Of a stretch of 15,419 nt of DNA, positions 6,084 through 13,926 are shown piece by piece. The notes beneath the pieces were generated by a model that made no database searches, was not told the DNA's origin, and saw nothing but the letters and a program-made list of their open reading frames with translations. Origin of the DNA: JBFXAN01 sp050184225 (GTDB taxonomy: Bacteria > Chloroflexota > Dehalococcoidia > CAUJGQ01); the NCBI GenBank assembly GCA_050184225.1, contig JBFXAN010000155.1, forward strand, positions 1 through 15,419. Direction: 5' to 3'. A program made the position numbers and the translations under genes. Positions within the stretch are counted from its first letter, which is position 1; every line of letters begins with the position of its first letter.

Positions 6084-7487
6084 CTAGAGCAAGGCCAGCG
6101 CGTGGCGGTTGTGCTCCTCGATGATCGGCTCCATCTCCACCGTGACGATGCGGCCGTCCTCGACGATACAGCGCCCACCGACCACCGTGTAGCGGGCGGG
6201 TTGCGGCGCGCAGAAGAGCGTTGCCGCCACGGAATCGCCCAGGCCGCCGGCGTACCCGACCGTGTTCAGGTCAAGGGTAAAGAAGTCGCCACACTTGCCC
6301 GGCTCGAGCGAGCCGATGTCCGGACGCCGCAGCACCGATGCACCGCCCAGCGTCGCCATCTCCAACGCCGCCCGCGCGGTCAGCCACTCCTTGGCACGGA
6401 GCGGGTCCGAGGTGGAGAGAACGGTCTGCGGGCCTTCCGGTGGGAGCAGGCCCATCTTCAGCCGTGCGAGGAGCAACGCCATCCGCGCCTCGAGCAGCAT
6501 GTTGGAGCCGTCGTTACTGGCGGAGCCGTCCACACCCAGACCGATGCGCGCGCCGCGATCGAGGTACTGCTTCACCGGCGCGATGCCGGACGCCAGCCGC
6601 ATGTTGGACGAGGGACAGTGAGACACACCTGCGCCTCGCTCGGCGATCAGACGCACCTCATCGTCGTTGAAGTGCACGGCATGCGCATACCACACGTCGT
6701 CCGCCACCCAGCCGAGCGTCTCCATGTATGCCACCGGACGCAGGCCATGCGTCTGGAGCGTGTAGCGTTCCTCATCCAGCGTCTCGCAGAGATGCGTGTG
6801 CAGGCCGACACCATACCGCCGTGCCAGGCCCGCCGACTCGCGCATCAGATCGGCGGACACCGAAAACGGCGAACACGGCGCGAGCGCGATCTGCAGCATC
6901 GATCCGGGATTCGGATCGTGATACTGCTCGATCACACGCTGTGAATCCTTCAGGATCGCCGCCTCGTCTTCAACGCAATCGTCCGGCGGCAGCCCGCCCT
7001 TCGACTCGCCCAACGACATGCTGCCGCGGGAGACGACAAAGCGACTGCCCAGCTCGGCCGCCGCTGCAATCTGGTCGTCGACCCGGCAGCCGTTCTGGAA
7101 GACGTAGGCATGGTCGAACGCGGTGGTGCAGCCGGAGAGCGCCAGTTCGGCCAGGCCGACGATCGTCGCGGTCCGCGCCGATGCCGGCGTGCGCGCCGCC
7201 CACAGTCGATAGTGCGCCTTCAGCCAGGGAAAGAGATTGATGTTCTGACCGGCGGGGATGTTGCGGGTCAGCGTCTGGTCCAGGTGATGGTGACAGTTGA
7301 CCAGTCCCGGCAGAACGATCTGGCCGCGCAGGTCGAGCACCCGATCGGCGGTCGCCGGCAGCTCTGCCGTGGGGCCGACCTGTTCGATCAACCCGTCCCG
7401 AATGAACAGCCCCGCGTCCCGCAGCTCGCGACGCTGCCCATCCATCGTCACGACCATCGCCGCATTCTTCGCCAGCATCGTCGGCAT
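6084..7487 (-). CDS. Amidohydrolase-family deaminase, probably 8-oxoguanine deaminase
   Basis: The 467-aa protein is a metal-dependent deaminase of the AtzB/cytosine-deaminase-like amidohydrolase family. Metal ligands visible are HxH at 66-68 (NCHHHLDQTL), H232 with E235 (LHTHLCE), H269 (or H272) and D320 (GLGVDGSASND). The segment SRGSMSLGESKGGLPPD (153-169) and CPSSNMRLASGIAP (291-304) match my memory of 8-oxoguanine deaminases, which hydrolyse 8-oxoguanine to urate and ammonia. Alternatives in the same family are hydroxyatrazine-type ethylaminohydrolases, guanine deaminase and SsnA. The start at 7487 has a good GGGAG site. It lies 84 bp downstream of the multicopper oxidase and 9 bp upstream of the first ABM gene. 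The divergent Mo hydroxylase supports a purine-related job. Family is sure; the exact substrate is moderately likely. Confidence 0.85.
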   Translation of the reverse strand: MPTMLAKNAAMVVTMDGQRRELRDAGLFIRDGLIEQVGPTAELPATADRVLDLRGQIVLPGLVNCHHHLDQTLTRNIPAGQNINLFPWLKAHYRLWAARTPASARTATIVGLAELALSGCTTAFDHAYVFQNGCRVDDQIAAAAELGSRFVVSRGSMSLGESKGGLPPDDCVEDEAAILKDSQRVIEQYHDPNPGSMLQIALAPCSPFSVSADLMRESAGLARRYGVGLHTHLCETLDEERYTLQTHGLRPVAYMETLGWVADDVWYAHAVHFNDDEVRLIAERGAGVSHCPSSNMRLASGIAPVKQYLDRGARIGLGVDGSASNDGSNMLLEARMALLLARLKMGLLPPEGPQTVLSTSDPLRAKEWLTARAALEMATLGGASVLRRPDIGSLEPGKCGDFFTLDLNTVGYAGGLGDSVAATLFCAPQPARYTVVGGRCIVEDGRIVTVEMEPIIEEHNRHALALL

Positions 7488-7571
7488 GTCGCATCTCCCT
7501 CGTCGCCCGCCATCGCCGCACCGCCGTGCCGGCGTCAGGCGCCGTCGCGGGCGTCATCGCTGCTGACGGCG

Positions 7572-9110
7572 TCAGTGGTTGTGGCCGCCGGGTAGGGGCG
7601 TGCCGTCCTTCGGCCGGACTTCCACCACCTGCATCATGCCCCGTTCCTCGTGGCGAAGGATGTGGCAATGCCAGACGTACCGCCCGGTGAAGTCCTCGAA
7701 GCGCGTGCGCATCGTCATCGTTCCCCCGTTCGGCGGCACGAGCACGGTGTCCTCATAGCCAAAGTTATCGACCGGTTGGCCGTTGACCGCGATCGTCTGG
7801 ATGTCATTCACATGAATGTGGAACGGATGATAGTCGTTAGAGGCGTTGACGATCGTCCACTCTTCCAGCGCGTCGAGGTGGGTGACGACATCGACGCGGT
7901 CCGCGTCGAATGCCCGGCCGTCGACCAGGAAGAGCGGCTCGTTCGGGTCGTTCGTCTGTTGGATTGTCAGGGAAAATCGTCGGGTCTGATCGACCGGCAG
8001 TCCCCGGAGGTCTGGCGTTGGGAACAGGGTCGCCGGCAGCGGCCGCGGCTCCTGCGGCGTACCCGCGACCTCGACGTGGCCGATCACCGCCTCGGGGTCG
8101 GTTTCAAATCCCCACTTGAACTCCAGCGTCTTCAGCAGGTAGCTCCCTGCACTGCCACCCTGAACCAGCACCTCGCGTCGCTGGCCCGGCCCCATGAGCA
8201 ATTCGTCGAGGGTCTGGACGCGGGTCATCGGGTTGCCATCGCGGGCGATCAGGTGAAACTGGTGGCCCTCAAGCGAGAGCTGGAAGAAGGTGTTCGCGGA
8301 TGCGTTGGCGATCCGCCAGCGCTGCGTCTCTCCCGGCTTGAGTGAGAGCGTCGGCCGCAGCCGGCCGTTGATCGTGCGGGCGCTGCGCGTCTCGGTGACG
8401 CCCGCGTTGTGTGCCTCGTCGACGTTGTAGGTACGACCATCCCGCGCGATCGACGGGTTTTGCAGAAAGAGCAGGCGTTCCTGGAGGCCGGCGATCGCCG
8501 GGTGCGCGTCGATCTCGCCCTCCACGATCAACGCACCGGCCATACCGCCGAAGACCTGATCCTCATTGCTGCCATGCGCGTGGGGGTGATACCAGTTCAG
8601 GCCGGATCGATGATTGGCGGGGAGATCGTACTGATAGGTGAACGTCTCCTCCGGCTCGACGTGAACGAAGATGTTGTCGCCGTTGCCGCTCGGGGAGACG
8701 TGACCGCCGTGGAAGTGGATGTTGGTCGGCCGCTCCAACTCGTTGACGAGGTTGATCCGCAGCCGGTCCCCCTGACGGACGCGCAAGGTCGGGCCGGGGA
8801 AGAGGCCATCATACAGGGCAGAGGTGATCATCTGCCCCGCGATCAGACCGGAGGTACGCCGCGCGCGCAGCGTCGTCTCGAGGACGCCGTTCTCGCTGCG
8901 ACGCACGGGGGGTTCCACGAAGTTACCGGGTTCTTGCGCCGCGGCCGTCGATGCGGTGCCCTGCGGCGCGAACAGCCGGGACTGTACCGGAAGAAGGAGC
9001 CCGACGGCGACGGCTGCCGCACCGAATCCAAAGACCTGACGGCGCGAGCGCCGTGGCGCCCCCGGCGCGCGTGACGGCCACACAGAACTCGGTCGCTTCC
9101 CGTCTGACAC
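7572..9110 (-). CDS. Tat-exported multicopper oxidase
   Basis: The 512-aa, three-cupredoxin-domain oxidase (laccase/CueO/SufI-like) couples one-electron oxidation of phenols or metal ions to reduction of O2 to water outside the membrane. A twin-arginine signal (RRSRRQVFGFG, 20-30) is followed by a hydrophobic run (about 29-43) and AxA-like cleavage options near 58. All copper ligands are present: HFHGG (132, 134), WYHPHAHG (175, 177), HPFHIH (428, 431, 433) and HCHILRHEERGM (H481, C482, H483, H487, axial M492). The usual first HWHG is HFHG here. There is no Met-rich insert of the CueO type. The GTG start at 9110 is chosen over the TTG at 9134 because GAGGGGG lies 5 nt before it. It may head the leftward operon. 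The substrate is unknown. Confidence 0.9.
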   Translation of the reverse strand: MSDGKRPSSVWPSRAPGAPRRSRRQVFGFGAAAVAVGLLLPVQSRLFAPQGTASTAAAQEPGNFVEPPVRRSENGVLETTLRARRTSGLIAGQMITSALYDGLFPGPTLRVRQGDRLRINLVNELERPTNIHFHGGHVSPSGNGDNIFVHVEPEETFTYQYDLPANHRSGLNWYHPHAHGSNEDQVFGGMAGALIVEGEIDAHPAIAGLQERLLFLQNPSIARDGRTYNVDEAHNAGVTETRSARTINGRLRPTLSLKPGETQRWRIANASANTFFQLSLEGHQFHLIARDGNPMTRVQTLDELLMGPGQRREVLVQGGSAGSYLLKTLEFKWGFETDPEAVIGHVEVAGTPQEPRPLPATLFPTPDLRGLPVDQTRRFSLTIQQTNDPNEPLFLVDGRAFDADRVDVVTHLDALEEWTIVNASNDYHPFHIHVNDIQTIAVNGQPVDNFGYEDTVLVPPNGGTMTMRTRFEDFTGRYVWHCHILRHEERGMMQVVEVRPKDGTPLPGGHNH

Positions 9111-9115
9111 TGTGT

Positions 9116-9122
9116 CCCCCTC
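9116..9122 (-). promoter_or_regulatory. Shine-Dalgarno for the GTG start of the multicopper oxidase
   Basis: On the minus strand GAGGGGG stands 5 nt upstream of GTG (9108-9110). It falls inside the longer TTG-initiated frame, so it argues that the shorter protein, with its Tat motif near residue 20, is the real one. Confidence 0.55.
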
Positions 9123-9259
9123 GCCCGACCGCAATCAGAAGCCCCGTGAAGCGACATGCGCCGCCGTCGTCCGTGTGGTCGACAGAACCCGATCGTTCTG
9201 ATAGTGATTGGCTACCATCATGTGCGAAATGTCAGGTCAATGCAAGGTTCATAATCGTC

Positions 9260-9281
9260 GATGTTCTGGTAATGTAACATC
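9260..9281. promoter_or_regulatory. Candidate operator GATGTT-N10-AACATC
   Basis: A perfect dyad with 6-bp arms (9260-9265 and 9276-9281) and a 10-bp centre overlaps the possible extended -10 of the rightward cluster. It has the size of a site for a dimeric repressor (GntR, TetR or LacI class). No regulator gene is adjacent, so this is a guess from symmetry and position. Confidence 0.3.
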
Positions 9282-9349
9282 TTGACGGCGCTGATCACGG
9301 CTGCCGAAGCAACGCGGTCAGCCATGGAGCAGCACATGGGGGTGCGCGC

Positions 9350-10180
9350 GTGGATCTGAACTCGGTCGCGGAGGTCGTTCGGCCGCGAAGACGCGAGGGA
9401 CTGATCGGATGGCAGGATGGCGATGCCTGGCTCGCCGGCGGGACCTGGCTGTTCTCTGAGCCGCAGCCCGCCGTCCATCGGTTGATCGACCTGGAGAGTC
9501 TCGACTGGCCGCCGCTGGAGGTGAGCGACGCCGGCCTGACGATTGCTGCCACCTGCCGGATCGCCGGCCTGCACGCGCTGACGCCGCCCGCGGACTGGAT
9601 CGCCGCGCCGCTGATCGGCCAGTGCTGCAACGCGCTGCTGATGTCGTTCAAGATCTGGAACTTGGCGACGGTCGGCGGCAACATCTGCATGTCGCTGCCC
9701 GCCAGTGCGATGACCTCGCTCGCCACCGCGCTGCACGGCATCTGCATCATCTGGGATCAGCACGGCGGCGAGCGGCGCGTGCCGATCGACGAGTTTGTCA
9801 CGGGCAATCACGAGAATGTGCTCGAGCCGGGCGAGCTGCTGCGTGCGGTCGAGATTCCCGCCGCCGCGCTCCGCGCCCGGACGGCGTTCCGCCAGATCTC
9901 CCTCGCCACGATCGGGCGCTCGGCGGCACTGCTGATCGGCACAGTGAGCCCGCTCGACGGCGCCTTCGACCTCACCGTCACCGCTGCCACCATCCGGCCG
10001 CTGCGCCTCCGGTTCCCGGCGGTCCCCTCCGACGCCGAGCTACGGACGCGGATCGGCGGGACGATTCCCGATGATCTCTATCTCGACGACGTTCATGGCT
10101 CGCCCCCCTACCGCAAACACATGACCGAGATCTTCGCCGAAGAGATCCGGCGCGAGCTCGCCGAAGGAGCGACGCGATGA
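9350..10180 (+). CDS. FAD-binding subunit of a molybdenum hydroxylase (xanthine dehydrogenase family)
   Basis: The 276-aa medium subunit binds FAD and passes electrons from the iron-sulfur clusters to NAD+ or another acceptor. FAD motifs are AGGTWL (29-34, usually AGGTDL) and TVGGNICM (107-114); the C-terminal CO-dehydrogenase flavoprotein-type domain spans about 172-270. The usual IRNxAT before the second motif reads IWNLAT, an Arg-to-Trp change at 103. At 276 aa it is at the short end, closer to E. coli YgfM (about 260 aa) than to XdhB-type subunits. The start is GTG at 9350 with GGGGG 7 nt upstream; the ATGs at 9324 and 9336 are out of frame. Its TGA overlaps the ATG of the fused Fe-S/Mo subunit (ATGA, 10177-10180), so the two are translationally coupled. 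Confidence 0.88.
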   Translation: MDLNSVAEVVRPRRREGLIGWQDGDAWLAGGTWLFSEPQPAVHRLIDLESLDWPPLEVSDAGLTIAATCRIAGLHALTPPADWIAAPLIGQCCNALLMSFKIWNLATVGGNICMSLPASAMTSLATALHGICIIWDQHGGERRVPIDEFVTGNHENVLEPGELLRAVEIPAAALRARTAFRQISLATIGRSAALLIGTVSPLDGAFDLTVTAATIRPLRLRFPAVPSDAELRTRIGGTIPDDLYLDDVHGSPPYRKHMTEIFAEEIRRELAEGATR

Positions 10181-12912
10181 CCTTCCACGTCAACGGCAAG
10201 ACCTTCGCCGAGGAGCCGCGCCCTGGGCAGTGCCTGCGTACCTTTCTTCGCGACCTTGGCTGGTTCGGCGTCAAGAAGGGCTGTGATGCGGGCGACTGCG
10301 GCGCCTGCTCTGTGCTGGTGGACGGCACGCCGGTGCATAGCTGCATCGTTCCGGCCTTTCGCGCCGACGGTCGTCAGGTGACGACCATCGAAGGATTGGC
10401 GCAGGATGGGAAACTGCATCCGATGCAGCGACGCTTCCTCGACGCCCAGGGTTTTCAATGCGGTTTCTGCACCGCTGGCATGATCGTCACCTCGTCCACG
10501 CTGAACGACGATCAGCTCGCCGATCTGCCGCACGCGATGAAGGGCAACCTGTGCCGCTGTACCGGCTACAACGCGATTGAGGACGCCATCCGAGGCGTCA
10601 CCCACATCGAAGCCGACCGCGCCGGCGAGAGCACCGGCCGCAATCTTCCTGCTCCCGCCGGTCCGCTGGTGGTCACCGGCAAGGCCCGCTACACCCTCGA
10701 CACGGCGATCGACGGCCTCCTGCACCTCAAGCTGCTGCGCTCACCACACGCCCACGCGCGGATTACGTCCATCGACAAGACCGACGCGCTGGCGGTGCCC
10801 GGCGTTCATGCCGTCTTTACCTGGGAGGACGTGCCGCACAAGCTCTATACCACCGCGCTGCATGAGGACGCACGCGTCGACCCAAATGACACCTACATGC
10901 TCGACAACATCGTCCGCTTTGTCGGGCAGCGCGTCGCCGCCGTCGTCGCCGAGAGCGAGGCCGCGGCCGAAGAAGGTTGCCGCCGGCTGAAGGTTGAATA
11001 CGATCTGCTTCCCGCCGTCTTCGATCCGGAAGAGGCGATACGGGTCGGCGCGCCGGTGGTCCAGGACAAGGGTGGCGAATCGCGCATCCACCGGCCGGGC
11101 CGCAACATCCTCGCGGAGCTCCACGGCGAGGTGGGCGATGTCGCCGCCGGGCTGGCCGAGGCGGACGCCGTCTTCGAGGGCACCTTCGAGACGAGCCGAG
11201 CGCAACACGCCCACCTCGAAACACACGCGAGCATCAGCTGGCTGGATGAAGACGGCCGGCTCAACGTGCGCACCTCGTCACAAGCGCCGTTCCCCGCGAA
11301 GCAGGCGCTCTGCTACCTCTTCGACCTCGATCCGCAAAGTGTCCGCGTCTTCTGTGAGCGGGTGGGCGGTGGCTTTGGCGGCAAACAGGAGATCCTCACC
11401 GAGGACCTGGTCGTCCTCGCCACACTCAAGACCGGCCGGCCGGTGAAGCTGGAGTTCACGCGCGAGGAGGAGTTCATCGGCACCGTCACCCGCCATCCGA
11501 TGACGATCCATGTGAAGGCGAGCGCGCGGCGCGACGGCACGCTCACCGCCCTGCAGATGCGCGTTGTCTCCAACACCGGCGCCTACGGCAATCACGGCAG
11601 CGAGACGCTCTACCACGCCTGTGGCGACTCGGTCGGCGTCTACCGCTGCCCCAACAAGAAGGTGGACGGATTTGCCGTCTATACCAACATGGTTCCCGCC
11701 GGCGCCTTCCGTGGCTATGGCATCAGCCAGACGATCTTCGCGGTCGAATCGGCGATCGACGAGCTCGCCCGCTCCCTGGCGATCGACCCGATCGAGTTCC
11801 GCGAGCGCAACATCGTCCGGCCCGGCGACCCGGTGATCTCGTGGGACACCGCACCGAGCGACGCCGAATTCGGCAGCTACGGCCTCGACCAATGCCTCAG
11901 CCTGGTGCGCGACGCATTGGCCCGTGGCAACGCCGAGGCGACGCCGGAACCCGACGGCTGGCTCACAGGAACCGGCATGGCGCTGGCGATGATCGATTGC
12001 GCCCCGCCGACAGATCACCGTTCCGAGGGCCGCATGCGCCTCGCCGCCGACGGATGCTACGAGCTGGCGATCGGTACGGCCGAGTTCGGTAACGGCACGA
12101 CCACCATGCACGGCCAGATCGCGGCCGGCGTTCTCGGCACGACCGCCTCGCGCATCCGGATCATTCAATCGGACACGGACAAGACCGGTTACGACACCGG
12201 CGCCTTTGGCTCGACCGGCACGGTGGTCGCGGCCCAGGCGGTGCGTCTGGCGGCAGACGCCCTCCGGGAACGCATCCTCGCGTTCGCCGCCGAGCACAGC
12301 GGCGTGCCCGCCGCGGCGTGCGCACTGGATGATGATGCCGTCCTCTGCGATGGCCGCCGGATCGCACTGGCAGACCTCTCCGGCGCGGCCGAGCGGGAGG
12401 GCCGCCGGCTGGAGTCGATGCGCAAGGCCAGCAACACCCCCCGCAGCATCGCCTTCAATGTGCAGGGCTTCCGGGTCGCGGTGCACCGGCAGACGGGCAA
12501 GGTCCGCATCCTCCAGAGCGTCCACGCCGCCGACGCTGGCGTCGTGATCAATCCGATGCAGTGCATCGGTCAGCTCCAGGGATCAGTCACGCAGGCGGTG
12601 GGGTGGGCGCTCTACGAGAAAATGGTCTTCGACGCCGAGGGCCGGATGATCAATCCGGCCTTCCGGAACTACCACATTCCCCACTTCGCCGACTCGCCCC
12701 GAACCGACGTGCTCTTCGCCAAGACGCACGACGCATTCGGCCCCTTGGGCGCCAAGTCCGCCGCCGAGGGGGCATTCGACCCGGTCGCGCCCGCACTTGC
12801 CAACGCGATCGCGGATGCGACCGGCATCCGATTCCACAGCCTGCCCCTGGCGCCCGACCGTATCTATCGGGCGATCAGCGACAAGTTCACCGGGCCGGAT
12901 GACACAACATAG
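10177..12912 (+). CDS. Fused 2Fe-2S / molybdopterin subunit of a xanthine dehydrogenase-family enzyme
   Basis: The 911-aa protein joins two normally separate subunits. Residues 1-145 are the 2Fe-2S part: C36, C41, C44 and C56 form the plant-type cluster, and C95, C98, C126 and C128 the second cluster. After a short linker (about 146-163) the molybdopterin part begins with VTGKARYTLD (166-175), then ERVGGGFGGK (394-403), AFRGYGISQ and near the end GAKSAAEGAFDPVAPAL. E864 lies where the family's catalytic Glu sits (usually GxGE). The enzyme hydroxylates an N-heterocycle with water at a Moco site; a purine is likely from the neighbouring deaminase. The same fusion occurs in E. coli XdhD, while most bacterial xanthine dehydrogenases keep these parts separate. 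No Moco-insertion chaperone (XdhC/CoxI) lies in the window. Nicotinate or aldehyde oxidation are alternatives. Confidence 0.92.
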   Translation: MTFHVNGKTFAEEPRPGQCLRTFLRDLGWFGVKKGCDAGDCGACSVLVDGTPVHSCIVPAFRADGRQVTTIEGLAQDGKLHPMQRRFLDAQGFQCGFCTAGMIVTSSTLNDDQLADLPHAMKGNLCRCTGYNAIEDAIRGVTHIEADRAGESTGRNLPAPAGPLVVTGKARYTLDTAIDGLLHLKLLRSPHAHARITSIDKTDALAVPGVHAVFTWEDVPHKLYTTALHEDARVDPNDTYMLDNIVRFVGQRVAAVVAESEAAAEEGCRRLKVEYDLLPAVFDPEEAIRVGAPVVQDKGGESRIHRPGRNILAELHGEVGDVAAGLAEADAVFEGTFETSRAQHAHLETHASISWLDEDGRLNVRTSSQAPFPAKQALCYLFDLDPQSVRVFCERVGGGFGGKQEILTEDLVVLATLKTGRPVKLEFTREEEFIGTVTRHPMTIHVKASARRDGTLTALQMRVVSNTGAYGNHGSETLYHACGDSVGVYRCPNKKVDGFAVYTNMVPAGAFRGYGISQTIFAVESAIDELARSLAIDPIEFRERNIVRPGDPVISWDTAPSDAEFGSYGLDQCLSLVRDALARGNAEATPEPDGWLTGTGMALAMIDCAPPTDHRSEGRMRLAADGCYELAIGTAEFGNGTTTMHGQIAAGVLGTTASRIRIIQSDTDKTGYDTGAFGSTGTVVAAQAVRLAADALRERILAFAAEHSGVPAAACALDDDAVLCDGRRIALADLSGAAEREGRRLESMRKASNTPRSIAFNVQGFRVAVHRQTGKVRILQSVHAADAGVVINPMQCIGQLQGSVTQAVGWALYEKMVFDAEGRMINPAFRNYHIPHFADSPRTDVLFAKTHDAFGPLGAKSAAEGAFDPVAPALANAIADATGIRFHSLPLAPDRIYRAISDKFTGPDDTT

Positions 12913-12940
12913 TCGCGGTCGCTGCCTCGCGAGGGAGATT

Positions 12941-12995
12941 CACTACCAAGACTCCAAGGTTCATGTTGACCTGGAGTCTTGGCGTCTTGGTAGTG
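12941..12995. repeat. Inverted repeat after the Mo-hydroxylase gene
   Basis: CACTACCAAGACTCCA (12941-12956) is mirrored by 12972-12995, which begins TGGAGTCTTGG and ends GTCTTGGTAGTG. The right arm carries one extra 8-bp unit because GTCTTGG is duplicated, so two alternative pairings exist. It starts 29 bp after the stop of the fused subunit and precedes a convergent gene, so it could terminate transcription from either side. Its words resemble CCAAGACACCAAG-type repeats I have seen scattered in environmental bacteria; this is recollection only. Confidence 0.65.
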
Positions 12996-13012
12996 ATGCA
13001 GTCGGGCCGGAG

Positions 13013-13711
13013 TTACTGTTCCGCCGGCGGCGGCGCAGGAATGACCTCGACCAACTGGACGCCCGCTTCGGTGCCATCGGCGGCGAAGTCGAAGGCCAGG
13101 CGGACATGGGCGAGGATCGCGCAGGCATGGCAGCCGTTCAGGACTTCGTAATCGAAGAGGAAGCGCGGGCCACCCGCCGGTGATGTCTCCACTCCGGCGA
13201 CGGTCGGACCAAACGGCCAGTACATCGCGTCTTCGTGAGCGCTGGCAATCGCCTGATAGGCGGCGTTGTGCTGCAGGGCCGTGCCGAAGGTCGCCGCTTC
13301 CTGATTGGGGAAGATCACCGCCGGGATACCGCCGAGCAGCGCGTACTGCGTGTTCTCGTTCGCTGCCCACGGTGTGAAGATCGTGCCCAGATCCACCGGG
13401 CCGTGGTCCTCGATATCAGAGAGGAACCAGCCGGTGAGCCGGTAGAAGGCGATCGCGCCCGCCGATGCCCCGTCCGCCTCCATAATGCCGCGCACACACG
13501 TGTAGTTCTGATTGGTGCACATCTGTAACTGACGAACCGCATCCTGCGACGGCTGCCAGATCTGCGATGGACCGAAGCCGATGCTGAGGGTGGCCGAGTC
13601 CTCTGCCGCCTGACCGCGCACGGTGGCGCCGTCGATCGCGGCCACGGCCAATAGTCCAATGGCCAGCGCGAAGACAACCAACGGACGCGCAATCGATCGG
13701 GATCGAGCCAT
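13013..13711 (-). CDS. Exported protein of unknown function with four cysteines
   Basis: I do not recognise this 232-aa protein. It begins with a classic Sec signal: basic MARSRSIAR, a hydrophobic core (10-26) and cleavage possibly near A30-A36. The mature part has just four cysteines, C65 and C72 (QMCTNQNYTC) and C194 and C197 (NGCHAC), which suggests two disulfides outside the cell; CxxC could also be redox-active or bind a metal. It is rich in aromatic and glycine turns (GWFLSDIEDHGPVDLG, FTPWAANEN). It ends in a proline-rich tail (PAPPPAEQ) with no membrane anchor or lipobox. The ATG at 13711 has GAGG 8 nt upstream. It follows the repeat-containing small exported protein on the same strand, with 215 bp and a strong hairpin between. 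Confidence 0.7.
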   Translation of the reverse strand: MARSRSIARPLVVFALAIGLLAVAAIDGATVRGQAAEDSATLSIGFGPSQIWQPSQDAVRQLQMCTNQNYTCVRGIMEADGASAGAIAFYRLTGWFLSDIEDHGPVDLGTIFTPWAANENTQYALLGGIPAVIFPNQEAATFGTALQHNAAYQAIASAHEDAMYWPFGPTVAGVETSPAGGPRFLFDYEVLNGCHACAILAHVRLAFDFAADGTEAGVQLVEVIPAPPPAEQ

Positions 13712-13839
13712 AGCGTATACCTCGCATACTGAAATTCACGCGCATCATACATCGAACCGGGTGGGGAACTCACCGGGGAAATGTCGTCGGTGCAGGAACA
13801 TGTGTCCGAATCGGGAGATGGTTGCCGGGCACACAGCAG

Positions 13840-13879
13840 ACGACGGCGGGACGAATTGTTTGATTCGTCCCGCCGTCGT
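13840..13879. terminator. Perfect 17-bp stem-loop between two exported-protein genes
   Basis: ACGACGGCGGGACGAAT (13840-13856) and its exact complement (13863-13879) flank the 6-nt loop TGTTTG. It lies 47 bp past the stop of the minus-strand repeat protein, where a terminator is expected. No T-run follows on either side, so it may instead be a 3' mRNA-protecting structure or need Rho. The rest of 13712-13926 holds only the leader of the next gene. Confidence 0.6.
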
Positions 13880-13926
13880 TGCGGTTCCGGGCGGGTGGAC
13901 GTCCGCCGGTTCCGCCTGGAGGAAGG

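Larger units (their letters stand above)
9111..9349. promoter_or_regulatory. Divergent control region between the multicopper oxidase and Mo-hydroxylase genes
   Basis: This 239-bp gap separates the leftward and rightward clusters and contains the most A/T-rich stretch of the neighbourhood (about 9195-9285). Rightward, TGGTAATGT (9268-9276) could be an extended -10, with TTCATA (9248-9253) as a poor -35. Leftward, TTGACC (reverse complement of 9235-9240) is a possible -35 without a convincing -10. No riboswitch, including a Moco type, could be recognised. Confidence 0.45.

Noticed and set aside
9111..9349. Riboswitch (Moco or purine type) upstream of the hydroxylase genes
   Set aside because: I looked for long paired helices with conserved junctions and found none; only a short dyad is present.
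11278..12525. Long minus-strand open frame of 415 codons inside the Mo-hydroxylase gene
   Set aside because: It is antisense to a clearly coding gene with intact motifs. High GC codon bias creates such shadow frames, and the translation has no recognisable domain.
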